Below, in pieces: positions 1 through 8,070 of a stretch of DNA of 42,153 nucleotides (its first letter is position 1; each line of letters begins with the position of its first letter). Made by a program: the position numbers and the translations under genes. The notes beneath the pieces were generated by a model. That model saw only the letters and a list, made by a program, of their open reading frames with translations, was not told where the DNA came from and ran no database searches. Source of the DNA: Borrelia duttonii Ly (GTDB taxonomy: Bacteria; Spirochaetota; Spirochaetia; Borreliales; Borreliaceae); the NCBI RefSeq assembly GCF_000019685.1, contig NC_011254.1, positions 1 through 42,153 on the forward strand. The letters are read 5' to 3'.

Positions 1-175
1 AAAAACTATTCTTCCTTTGCTTAAGTCTACCTTCCCCTCTCCTCCAGATACTCCCCCACTATTACATCCCATCACTATCATCATCATTAATATTATTACT
101 CTTCTATTCACTCTCTCCCCTCTCTCTATTTATTTCTCTCTTCCCTTTTATTCCTTTTATTTCCTCTATTTTCAT
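1..175 (-). pseudogene. Vlp 5' fragment (group 3), cut by window edge
   Basis: This is the 5' end of a Vlp lipoprotein gene reading toward the left edge, the mirror copy of the gene starting at 39711. The ATG at 173-175 follows an AAGGAGG-type ribosome binding site. The first frame meets a TAG after 23 codons. A second frame carries the methionine-rich signal peptide and the lipobox MGCNSGG. The right-hand copy has the same frame break, so it predates the duplication. The body of the gene is outside the window. Confidence 0.7.
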
Positions 176-322
176 TTCCTTAGCCTCCTTATTTTGTTTT
201 TTTATAGCTTTTCTTTAAAAGATTAGAGGCAAAAAAATACGATTTATATAAAATATTATTCATATAACACATACAATACTGATAATTAATTCAAGTTATA
301 TTATAAATATTACTAATTGAAT

Positions 323-504
323 TTATTCACTAACTTTAGCAACAGGATTATTTCCTTGTTTAATTGCTCCCAATATATTCTTAATCTATCCCATCTGCTA
401 CTACTGCATCTCTCCTTGCACCAATCCTTAATTTCTTTTTATCATTAACAAGCTGAAGCAATAGAAATCTCTGCTACATCTCCCGCTTTCTCAATTCCAT
501 TCAT
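323..504 (-). pseudogene. Degenerate Vlp 3' remnant (group 1)
   Basis: Read on the minus strand, this stretch resembles the end of group 1 Vlp genes: a segment like GIEKAVDAAEIAVAKA, then a degraded [10 protein letters not shown] segment, and finally the ending GAIKQGNNPVAKVSE. Stops and a deletion of most of the C-terminal helix interrupt it. It is identical in plan to 39382-39563 on the right arm. It has no lipobox or signal peptide and is not an expressed gene; it looks like a relic of an old cassette. Confidence 0.6.
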
Positions 505-831
505 ATTTTTTTTCCTTCTATCTCTATTAATCTAGTTCAAAGATTTTATTTATACTTTCTAAACCTACTTCAATAGAAAAATCACAAATTAAAAACGCAA
601 AAAAGAAAACATCCTTACTACAAAAATAGAAAAGTGTTTCTCTGTTTTGTCTTTATTATTTAGTTTTACGATTTATTTAGTAGAAAAAGTTTGAACAATA
701 CCAAATATAAAGGAAATATATTAAATTGCTTAAATTAACAAGAAAACATCTTCCCTATATACTTTACAACAATAAGAGAAGTGTCTCCTTGAAATAACTT
801 TATTTACTTTACTAATTTTTTCTACAATTAT
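505..831. other. Non-coding stretch between Vlp cassettes
   Basis: About 330 bases with no supported gene. It contains weak inverted repeats and T/A runs downstream of the 832-1884 gene, such as the AAACA...TGTTT arms around 605-640, which probably serve as terminator-like structure. The same sequence occurs inverted at 39055-39381. Confidence 0.5.
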
Positions 832-1884
832 TTATTGTTGTCCACTAGCTGCCACGTTTGCTGATGCCTTATCTTCTTGTTTAATTGTAGCCAGTACTTC
901 ATTTACCTCCTTTAAACCACTATCAACAGTATTTCTTATTGATATTATTAGCGTATTTAATACTTTAGTTACAGCACTTGCTGCTACACCATTGACTGCA
1001 TGTGCAGATTTATCTTCATTCTTAGCAGCAAATTTACCTCCCTTTGACATTGCTCTTAAAGCTATTCCTGCAGCTATTACTGCATCTTTTTTAACATCAT
1101 CAACATTAAATTCAGTACCAGCATTTTCTTTCTTAGCAGCAGCAATTTCAGCAGCATTCTTTGCATTAACAATCTGAATTTCATTATCAGCAGCATTAGC
1201 AGATTTAGCAATAGCTTGCAATATATCAGCTCCACTTACTGCTCCTATTGACGCACTTGCTGCCGCTGCATGTGCATCTGTTCCATCAGCAGCATTAGTA
1301 CCACTAAACAATTTCCCAACTGATTTTTTCTCTGTATCCGCTGTTTTTGTAGCAGTAGCATCTCCCTCATTTGCTCTTAAAACAACAGCAACTATAGTTT
1401 TAATTCCATTAACAAGAAAATTAACTGAATCTTTGTCAGCAGGAGCAGCGTCTTGTCCAGCAGCAGATGCAGCACTAATTTTATCATCACCACTAATACC
1501 CCCAGCCGCAGTTTTTGCTCCTTCTTCAATCTTATCAATAGTTGTGATAAATTCACCAACCTTCTCTTTTACCTTTGCATAATGCCCATTCTTTTCTAAA
1601 ATCTTCCCTAATTTCCCTCTAACTTCCTTCATTGTCTCTGCTATCTTAGTAAAATATCCACCAATCTCACTTTTCTTTGTATCAGCCTTTATCCCCAATG
1701 TCCCTGTAATCATATCGCCAAAACTTACAAAAACATCTAAAAACCCTTTCCCTAAATTTACCATCTCACTCAAAAATACTTTCTCTGGATCATTACCTCC
1801 ACTATTACATCCCATCATCATCACCATCATCATCATTAATATCACTACTCTTACTTTCCCCTCTCCTTTTTTCTCTATATTCAT
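832..1884 (-). CDS. vlp: Variable large protein, group 1 (complete)
   Basis: A 350-residue outer-surface lipoprotein of the Vlp family, the relapsing-fever antigen that is exchanged to escape antibodies. The N-terminus MNIEKKGEGKVRV is basic. It is followed by a methionine-rich hydrophobic stretch and the lipobox MMGC, so the predicted lipidated cysteine is near residue 26. The start is supported by AAGGAGG upstream. The group 1 signature FVSFGDMITGTLG lies about residues 50-65. The family-wide motif DAVIAAGIALRAMSKGGKFA lies near residue 270. The 38002-39054 protein is identical. Whether this copy is expressed or a silent donor cannot be read from the sequence. Its leader (1926-1993) differs from that of its twin. 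Confidence 0.92.
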   Translation of the reverse strand: MNIEKKGEGKVRVVILMMMMVMMMGCNSGGNDPEKVFLSEMVNLGKGFLDVFVSFGDMITGTLGIKADTKKSEIGGYFTKIAETMKEVRGKLGKILEKNGHYAKVKEKVGEFITTIDKIEEGAKTAAGGISGDDKISAASAAGQDAAPADKDSVNFLVNGIKTIVAVVLRANEGDATATKTADTEKKSVGKLFSGTNAADGTDAHAAAASASIGAVSGADILQAIAKSANAADNEIQIVNAKNAAEIAAAKKENAGTEFNVDDVKKDAVIAAGIALRAMSKGGKFAAKNEDKSAHAVNGVAASAVTKVLNTLIISIRNTVDSGLKEVNEVLATIKQEDKASANVAASGQQ

Positions 1885-1925
1885 TCTTCTAGCCTCCTTA
1901 TTTTTTATTTTTTTCTAGCTTATCT

Positions 1926-1993
1926 TTTAAGGATTAGAAAAAACAAAGATGTTTATATGAAACACAATTCATCAAACTATATACAATACTGCA
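1926..1993 (-). promoter_or_regulatory. Exchanged leader block upstream of vlp 832-1884
   Basis: This 68-base block is the one clear structural difference between the outer arms. The right arm has a different 49-base block at 37912-37960, flanked by identical sequence on both sides. The left block instead closely matches the leader of the unrelated group 5 gene at 28479, for example GTTTGATGAATTGTGTTTCA. It lies between a terminator T-tract and the AAGGAGG ribosome binding site, where a promoter or 5' untranslated region is expected. I see no convincing -35/-10 pair. Confidence 0.55.
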
Positions 1994-2001
1994 AATAAAA
2001 A

Positions 2002-2025
2002 AAGAGAGCTAAAATAAGCCCTCTT
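2002..2025 (-). terminator. Intrinsic terminator after group 1 vlp
   Basis: On the minus strand AAGAGGGCT and AGCTCTCTT pair over 9 bases with one G-T pair and a 6-base loop, followed by a run of seven T. It sits about 55 bases beyond the stop at 2080. Similar AGCTCTC hairpins follow most group 1 cassettes (for example 4530-4556, 6803-6830, 25865-25885, 28337-28358, 37880-37903). Confidence 0.8.
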
Positions 2026-2079
2026 AACTAATTATTTACCTAATTAATCCAAATATATTCAAAATATTTCTAATTCAAA

Positions 2080-3187
2080 CTATTCACTAACTTTAGCTTC
2101 AGAACCCTCTCCTTGCTTAATTTCTCCTAATAATTTATTAATCTCTTTTAATCCTAAATCCACTCTATTCCTGATTGCTATTGTCAATGTACTCAATACC
2201 TTACTTACTGCACTTGCTACTACACCATTTACTGCATTAGCATATTTATCACTAGCATCCTGCTTAGCCGCAAATTTACCATCTTTTGCCATTGCCCTCA
2301 ATGCTATCCCTCCTGCTATTACTGCATCTTTTTGTGCTCCCTCTTTAATCTCTTTTTTATTATCAACAGCTTTAGCAACTGCTATCTCTGCTGCATCTAC
2401 AGCTTTCTCAATTCCATCAGTATTATAAACTTGAGGATCTTCTTTAGACTTAGCTATCGCTTGCAATATATCTGACCCACTTACTGCCCCTATTGACGCT
2501 GCTGCTGCTTGGGCTGCCGCATTATCAGCTCTATTAGCATCAGTAGTAGTAAACAACTTACCAACATCTTTTTTACTATCATCTTTAGTAAAATCAGCTC
2601 CCCCATCTCCCCTCCCTTTTAAAACAATTTCAACTATCTCTTTAATTCCTTTCACTAGAGATTTAACACTTTGTAATTCTGAAGGAGATGCATTCTGATT
2701 TTTGACAGCACTTCCTATTACTTCACTACCTCCAGCACTAACTCCCAAAGCAGCCTTCTTAGCTCCTTCTTCGATCTTACTTATCTTTCCAATAAATCCC
2801 TCTACCTTCTCTTTCACCTTCGGATAATGCCCATTCTTTTCCAAAATCTCCCCTAATTTCACTTTTACTGTTTTCATCGTATTCCCAATCTTACTAAAAT
2901 AAGCCTCTATTTCACTTTTCTTTGTATCCGCTTTTATCCCCAATGTCCCTGTAATCATATCGCCAAAACTCACAAACACAATCTAAAAATCCTTTCCCTA
3001 AATTTACCATCTCACTCAAAAACACTTTCTCCGGATCTCTACCCCCACTATTACATCCCATCACTACCACAAGCATCCCCATTATTATTCCTTTTACTAC
3101 TCTTCTTTCCATCCTTCCCTTCCTACTCTCCTCTTTCTTTCCCAATTCTTCCTTCCCTTTTATTCCTTTCATTCCTTCTACATTCAT
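2080..3187 (-). pseudogene. Variable large protein, group 1, frameshifted
   Basis: The start at 3187 has a good AAGGAGG and encodes a basic leader and the lipobox VVVMGCNSGG. The frame then breaks after GKGFLD because one extra base is present compared with the 832-1884 gene (TGTGTTTGTGAG against GTTTTTGTAAG). The remaining body, from 2979 to 2080, continues in another frame with the group 1 signature, [20 protein letters not shown] and a normal stop. The identical insertion occurs in 36718-37825, so it is inherited rather than a read error. It can still serve as a silent donor for gene conversion. Confidence 0.88.
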
Positions 3188-3359
3188 TTTCTTCGCCTCC
3201 TTTTGTTTTTATATGCTTGTCTAACAAGGAAGCAAACAAACAAAAAATAAATGTATACAACAACGAATGAATAACAATTCACTAGAACATTTTAATGAAA
3301 GCATAAATGATAGAATTAATCACACAGTAACAAATCCATGTTTAGTACACTACAAAATT

Positions 3360-3392
3360 AAAGATACCAAGAACTTAATTCCTAGTATCTTT
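3360..3392 (-). terminator. Intrinsic terminator after group 2 vlp
   Basis: Arms AAAGATACCAAGAA and TTCCTAGTATCTTT (14 bases, pairing with two wobble positions in the minus-strand RNA) flank a 5-base loop and are followed by T-rich sequence. It lies about 50 bases after the stop of 3439-4458. The same GATAC-type hairpin follows the other group 2 genes (33013-33046 and 36513-36545). Confidence 0.75.
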
Positions 3393-3438
3393 AATTTATA
3401 ATTTTTCTCTTATTTTATTATTTAGTTATGTATTCTGA

Positions 3439-4458
3439 TTATTGATTTTGACTACTAGAACCACTCTTACCAGATGCTATAGCAGTAGCACCAGTATTAG
3501 TTTTCATTGCTTCTTTGACACTCTTAAGTCCCAAGTCTATTGCTCTTCTTATCCCTATTGTCAATATATCTAATGCCTTAGTTACCGCACTTACTGCTGC
3601 TCCTTTAACTGCAGCTGAAACATCTGAATTAGCAGCACCATTAGCAAATTTACCACCTTTTGCCATCGCTCGCAATGCTATTCCACCTGCTATTACCGCA
3701 TCTTTAGGAGCAGAACCAGGATTCTGAGCAGTAGCTAATTTAGAAGCATCACCACCTTCTTTAACTATAGCCTGCAATATATCTGATCCTCTTACTCCTC
3801 CTACTGCTTTTGCTGCATCTGTTGCAACTTTCTTTGAATTAGCATCATCACCAGCAGCACCATTACCAGTAATAAACAATTTACCTGCTTCTCCATCTCC
3901 AGCATTAGCAGTTCTCGCAGTACCATCACTAGCCTTATTAGAATCCCCAGCATCAGCCTTCCCTACACCTTCAAGTACCACTTTCACAATTCCCTTAATT
4001 CCTTCTACTAATTTATCAACATCAGTACCTGCAACACCTGTTCCATTCTGATCAGCCACATTTCCTATTAATCCACTAGCATCTCCTATCGCCTCACTAG
4101 CTGTCTTTGCTCCTTCTATTATCTTATCAAGTGTATTTTCAACCAATGTTTTAACTGCACTCTCAGTGGCCTCAACATTCGGATTCTTTTCTTCCTTCAT
4201 ATCAGCAACAATTTTATTAAGTCCATACTTTATCCCTTGCACAGTCTCTTGAACCTTCTTAAAGTAATTCCTCACATCTGACTTCTTTGAATTAACATTC
4301 AACCCCAATACACTCCCTACCATTTCCCCAAATGAAGTGAAAACATTCAAAAATTCATTACTCACATTAACTAATGACTGCAAAAATTTATTCTTTCCTT
4401 CCTCTCCTTCAGCTACTCCCCCACTATTACATACCATCACCATCACCACCACCATCAT
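3439..4458 (-). CDS. vlp: Variable large protein, group 2, with eroded 5' end
   Basis: A 339-residue Vlp frame carrying [27 protein letters not shown] and the family motif [20 protein letters not shown] near the C-terminus. Compared with the complete group 2 gene at 31846, it has lost the ribosome binding site and the first codons of the signal peptide: the frame opens with [14 protein letters not shown] and no AAGGAGG lies upstream. The usual glycine before the lipobox cysteine is valine. It is therefore probably an untranslated cassette rather than a functional gene. The right-arm twin (35447-36466) shares all of this and differs at two residues. Confidence 0.8.
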   Translation of the reverse strand: MMVVVMVMVCNSGGVAEGEEGKNKFLQSLVNVSNEFLNVFTSFGEMVGSVLGLNVNSKKSDVRNYFKKVQETVQGIKYGLNKIVADMKEEKNPNVEATESAVKTLVENTLDKIIEGAKTASEAIGDASGLIGNVADQNGTGVAGTDVDKLVEGIKGIVKVVLEGVGKADAGDSNKASDGTARTANAGDGEAGKLFITGNGAAGDDANSKKVATDAAKAVGGVRGSDILQAIVKEGGDASKLATAQNPGSAPKDAVIAGGIALRAMAKGGKFANGAANSDVSAAVKGAAVSAVTKALDILTIGIRRAIDLGLKSVKEAMKTNTGATAIASGKSGSSSQNQ

Positions 4459-4651
4459 TTTTTTTATTCAACTTAATTTTTAAGGATTTAAAAAATATGA
4501 TCTATATAACACATATAATACTGCAAATAAAAAAAGAGAGCTTTATTGGCTCCCTTTACAATATCTCTACCTAATTATTTTCAACTACACTCAATATATA
4601 CTAATTTATCTTAATATATTTACAGATCTTTTATTACTAATTAATTATTTA

Positions 4652-5304
4652 TTAAATTCTGAAGAGCTATTTACAGAAATAGTTGGATTGGCATCAGAAT
4701 TAATTTTCATTGTTTCTTTTACTTCCTTTAATCCCAAATCAATTGTCTTTCTTATTCCTACTGTTAACGTATCTAATGCCTTAGTTACCGCACTCAATGC
4801 TACTCCTGTAACTACAATAACAACGTCAGCAGTAGCAGCAGCAATAGTATTAGCAAATTTACCACCCTTTTTGCCATTGCTCTCAACGCTATAGCTCCTG
4901 CTATTGTTCCATCTTTTGCATTAGCCTTAGCAGCAGCAGTAGCTGAATTAGAACCATTTTTCACTATAGCTTGCAGAATATCAGCCCCAGTTACTGCTCC
5001 AACTGCTTTTGATGCATCAGATGCTACTTTCTTTCCATCATTAGCATTACACCTGCGTTATCATTTTTCCTGCACCAGAACCAACTGCTCTTGAGGTAGA
5101 ACCATCTTCAGCCTTCTTATCATCCCAAGCATCAGCCTTCCCTATACCCTTAAGTACTACATCAACAATCCCCTTAATTCCCTTTACTAGACTATCAATC
5201 TCACTACCAGATACACCTGCAGAATCATTAGCACCACCAGAGCAGCAACATTACCTATTAGTTCACTACCCTCTACTCCAATAGCCTCACTCGCTGTCTT
5301 AACA
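4652..5304 (-). pseudogene. Vlp 3' fragment (group 2) with frameshifts
   Basis: Minus-strand sequence resembling the second half of group 2 Vlps. It contains segments like KTASEAIG, an [11 protein letters not shown] segment, [14 protein letters not shown] and a closing [12 protein letters not shown]. The 5' half is missing; homology stops abruptly near 5304. A run of extra T at 4868-4872 and a gap near 5050 break the frame. This sequence is not part of the outer inverted repeat and has no mirror copy at the equivalent position. Confidence 0.75.
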
Positions 5305-5596
5305 TAAAATTTTTATTTCTTCATTCGTTCATATCTCAATGAACACACAAAAAAAACAAATAAATAACACATATAACCCACCAAATAACAATAACAAAAG
5401 CTTAATTCTATTGGTATATTATCTAATTATCACATTCATCCCATAAAGTAAACCTAACATAATAACTATCTACCCCTAGTTACAATACTATAAACATTTG
5501 CAAAGAATACAAAAAAGAAAGACATCTCTCCTGACTAAGTAGAAACATGTCTTTCTGACTTAAATAACCTTATTATTTATTATTTAATTTATTGAT
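5305..5596. other. Intergenic stretch, AT-rich
   Basis: About 290 bases between the group 2 fragment and the group 3 gene, with no supported reading frame. The only structure I see is the terminator hairpin at 5511-5556. Confidence 0.5.
5511..5556 (-). terminator. Intrinsic terminator after group 3 vlp
   Basis: Perfect 10-base arms AGAAAGACAT (5516-5525) and ATGTCTTTCT (5547-5556) enclose a 21-base loop. On the minus strand the hairpin is followed by a T-run (5511-5515). It lies about 40 bases downstream of the 5597-6682 stop. Confidence 0.82.
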
Positions 5597-6682
5597 TTAT
5601 TTAGTAACAATAGACTGAATAGTACTAGATTTAACAATTTCAGTCCCAACAGTTTCAGCATATTTTATCCCCTTAACCGCTTCTTTAACTTTATTAAACT
5701 CAAGATTTACTGCTTTATTAATTATTACATCCAATATCCCTAATACCTTATTAACTGCACTTGCGGCTGCCGCCTTAATTGCACCATCTTCATTAGCAGC
5801 AGGTTGAGTAAATTTACCCCCTTTTGTCATAGCTTTTAGAGCAACCGAAGCCGCTAAATCCGCATTGGTAGATGCGGATCCGTTGTCATTAGCACCAGTA
5901 GCAGTAGCTAATTGTCCAGCATCATCATTAGCAGCAGGCGCAACATTATTTTTAGTCTTAGCACTTTTAATCTTATCAATCATTGCCCATGGATCAGCCT
6001 TAGCCACTTCATCAACTAATTTAGTAGCGTCACCAGCACTAGCTTGAGCATTATGAACCACTGCCTTAGGTCCATTACCATTTGCGACACTATTCCCAGC
6101 ATTTCCTTTTTCAATTTTTACTCCAGAATTCATAGCAATCTCAATAATAGCTTTGACTTCTTCAATAATAGCTTTAACACTAGCTTCCTCTGCAGCTACT
6201 GCAGCAGCATTACCAGCAGTACCAGCATTGTCTATAATAGTATCTTCCTTAGTTACACCAGCAAGCTTAGTTACAGAAGCAATTAACTTTACAATCACTT
6301 CACTAGCACTGTTAATAATAGACTCAACTCCCTTACTATCAACATATGGAGCAGAAGCTATGTCTTTTGCCAACCCATTTAATTTATCCTTAATTACTTG
6401 TAATCCTTTTCCTATCTTCTCAAAATGTTCTCCCACCTTACTTCTCTTATCCCCCGCTTTAACTACACTAAATCCTAATGCATCTCCAACAGCACTCCCA
6501 AAAACGTCAAAAATCTCCTGAAATCCTTCTCCTATCTTTATTAATGACTCTAAAAAACTATTCTTAGCTTCCAAGTTTACCTCTCCACCTTTTACTCCTC
6601 CACTATTACATCCCATCATCACCATCATCATCATCAATAATATTACTCTTACTTTCCCCTCTCCTTTTTTCTCTATATTCAT
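5597..6682 (-). CDS. vlp: Variable large protein, group 3 (complete)
   Basis: A 361-residue Vlp lipoprotein. It has a basic start, a methionine-rich signal and the lipobox VMMGCNSGG at about residue 25. The group 3 signature FGSAVGDALGFSVVKAG is followed by KRSKVGEHFEKIGKGL. The family motif is present as a variant, AASVALKAMTKGGKF. The ribosome binding site AAGGAGG precedes the ATG. The first 30 or so codons match the group 4 gene at 25987 on the other arm, after which the two proteins are unrelated at this level. That is the expected result of recombination in the conserved 5' block. Confidence 0.92.
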   Translation of the reverse strand: MNIEKKGEGKVRVILLMMMMVMMGCNSGGVKGGEVNLEAKNSFLESLIKIGEGFQEIFDVFGSAVGDALGFSVVKAGDKRSKVGEHFEKIGKGLQVIKDKLNGLAKDIASAPYVDSKGVESIINSASEVIVKLIASVTKLAGVTKEDTIIDNAGTAGNAAAVAAEEASVKAIIEEVKAIIEIAMNSGVKIEKGNAGNSVANGNGPKAVVHNAQASAGDATKLVDEVAKADPWAMIDKIKSAKTKNNVAPAANDDAGQLATATGANDNGSASTNADLAASVALKAMTKGGKFTQPAANEDGAIKAAAASAVNKVLGILDVIINKAVNLEFNKVKEAVKGIKYAETVGTEIVKSSTIQSIVTK

Positions 6683-6889
6683 TCTTCTAGCCTCCTTATT
6701 TTTTATTTTTTTCTAGCTTATTTCTCAAGAAAGCACACAAAAAAGTCAATAAATGATGATTCATACGAATACTATTCATATAACATATGAAATACCGCAA
6801 ATAAAAAAAGAGAGCTCTCTTGCTCTCATTAACTAAGTTTCATTTAAAAAATCTAATTATATTTTAGTTATACTAATTATCTTATTCTT

Positions 6890-7115
6890 TTATTCATTAA
6901 TTCTGTCAGCAAACCCTTCTTCCTGTTTAATCTCTCCTAATAACTTATTTATCTCTTTTAATCCTTCATATACTGTATTCCTAATCGCTATTTTACTAAA
7001 ATATGCAACAATTTCACTTTTTTTAGTCTCCGCCTTTATTATCAATGTCCCTGTAATCATATCCCCAAAACTTACAAAAACATCTAAAAATCCTTTTCCT
7101 AATTTGCTAATTTAC
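6890..7115 (-). pseudogene. Mini-vlp with internal deletion (group 1)
   Basis: Only the two ends of a group 1 Vlp remain. NLGKGFLDVFVSFGDMITGTL and KAETKKSEIVAYFSKI run directly into a tail like AIRNTVYEGLKEINKLLG; about 200 internal codons are gone. There is no lipobox and the upstream part is scrambled. The mirror copy 25589-25804 has the same junction. A terminator hairpin (6803-6830) follows it on the minus strand. Confidence 0.75.
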
Positions 7116-7165
7116 TATCGAACCCACAAATTGTTCCCTTTCACCTACTCCACTATCATATCTCA

Positions 7166-7376
7166 TCAATATATAATACAATTCAATAGTGCTTCTTTAA
7201 GTTCTACTTTTATATTATCTAATGTATCTTCAATACCACTTAAAGCAGTACTATAAACAATTTCTAAGTTGATCCCATTGTGCAGAACGTTTTCTGCAAC
7301 ATTATTTATATAATTCCTGAAAAATATTGAATGTCGGTATAATTCATAAGAATTGATTTTTAAAATTGAGTCTCAT
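7166..7376 (-). pseudogene. Small cp32-type hypothetical gene, frameshifted
   Basis: This is the mirror copy of the intact 69-codon gene at 25321-25530. It carries one extra base in the first 27 bases after the ATG, so the initial frame hits TGA after ten codons. The rest of the frame (KINSYELY... to the end) is preserved in the shifted frame. Function unknown. It lies between the mini-vlp and bdr in both arms. Confidence 0.7.
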
Positions 7377-7508
7377 TTTACCTCAAACCTTTACAACCTT
7401 ATTCAATATACAATAAATAATTATAGATCAATTTTTTATTTTTGCTAAAAATAGCAAAAATAAATTAAACCTATTCTTTATATAGAAGAAATATTTACTT
7501 ATTTAAAT

Positions 7509-8036
7509 TTACTTTATAAACAATGCATATAGCATAGATATTAATGCTAGAAATATTCCTACATTAATGGTAATAATAGTCCCAAACATCCAAGCATGCA
7601 ATTTAAATGTTCCTTTAACATCTGATGCGAATTTATCTATCTTAGTATCAAGTTCCATTTTGCTCAATTCCATATCTTTCCTAACAATATCTATCTTATT
7701 ATCAAGTTCTTTAATATCTGACTTTAATTCTTCCCTTACTTTGTCGATTTTGTTATCAAGTTCTGTAAATTTAGTATCTATTTTGTTATTTAAATTATTT
7801 TCAACAGTATCAATTTTGTTATTAAACTCTTTAATATCAGCCTTTAAACCACGCTCTAATATTTCAAGTTTAAAGTTAAAATTACTTTATAAATATTGAA
7901 GATCTTTAGTAGTAAGCTCATTTTTATAGTATCTATAAGACAAATCATCAGCAATCTCTCTATTAATACCTGCTTTTACAAGCTCATTTAGTACCATCTG
8001 TCTAGTAATTACAGGTTCCATTTGCATATACTCCAT
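7509..8036 (-). pseudogene. bdr: bdr, truncated by a nonsense codon
   Basis: A Bdr-family gene (Borrelia repeat membrane protein found on cp32-like elements). The ATG at 8036 follows AAGGAGA. The frame is open over 176 codons except for codon 50, where GAA of the right copy is TAA (7887-7889). Downstream codons still encode the ELDNKID-type repeats and a C-terminal membrane segment starting LHAWMFGTIIT. A single substitution therefore inactivates it, and this is not a homopolymer error. The intact paralogue is at 24606-25178. Confidence 0.88.
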
Positions 8037-8070
8037 AAAGAATCTCCTTATGTAATTATTATACAATAAT

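Larger units (their letters stand above)
1..4543. repeat. Outer inverted repeat, left arm
   Basis: This segment is the reverse complement of 35362-39885. The proteins read from 832-1884 and 2080-3187 are identical to those of 38002-39054 and 36718-37825. The 3439-4458 protein differs from 35447-36466 at two residues (F/Y and R/G, each one base). The arm starts at the window edge, so it may extend beyond it. It ends at base 4543 inside the terminator hairpin upstream of the 3439-4458 gene. One leader block of 68 bases (1926-1993) replaces a 49-base block on the right arm. Confidence 0.93.

Noticed and set aside
1..60. Possible linear plasmid telomere at the window start
   Set aside because: The sequence is the inside of a vlp gene, and no telomere-type box is visible.
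17..226. Open frame on the plus strand rich in serine, leucine and isoleucine, and similar frames opposite other vlp genes
   Set aside because: These are antisense shadows of Vlp signal-peptide regions; no ribosome binding site and amino-acid content typical of reversed Borrelia codons.
505..831. Possible CRISPR or tandem array
   Set aside because: No regularly spaced direct repeats; only AT-rich intergenic sequence.
6153..6521. 122-codon plus-strand frame
   Set aside because: Lies entirely opposite the intact group 3 vlp gene and lacks a start signal.
7567..7899. 110-codon plus-strand frame with serine and leucine repeats
   Set aside because: Antisense of the bdr repeat region; the repeats come from the bdr coding strand.
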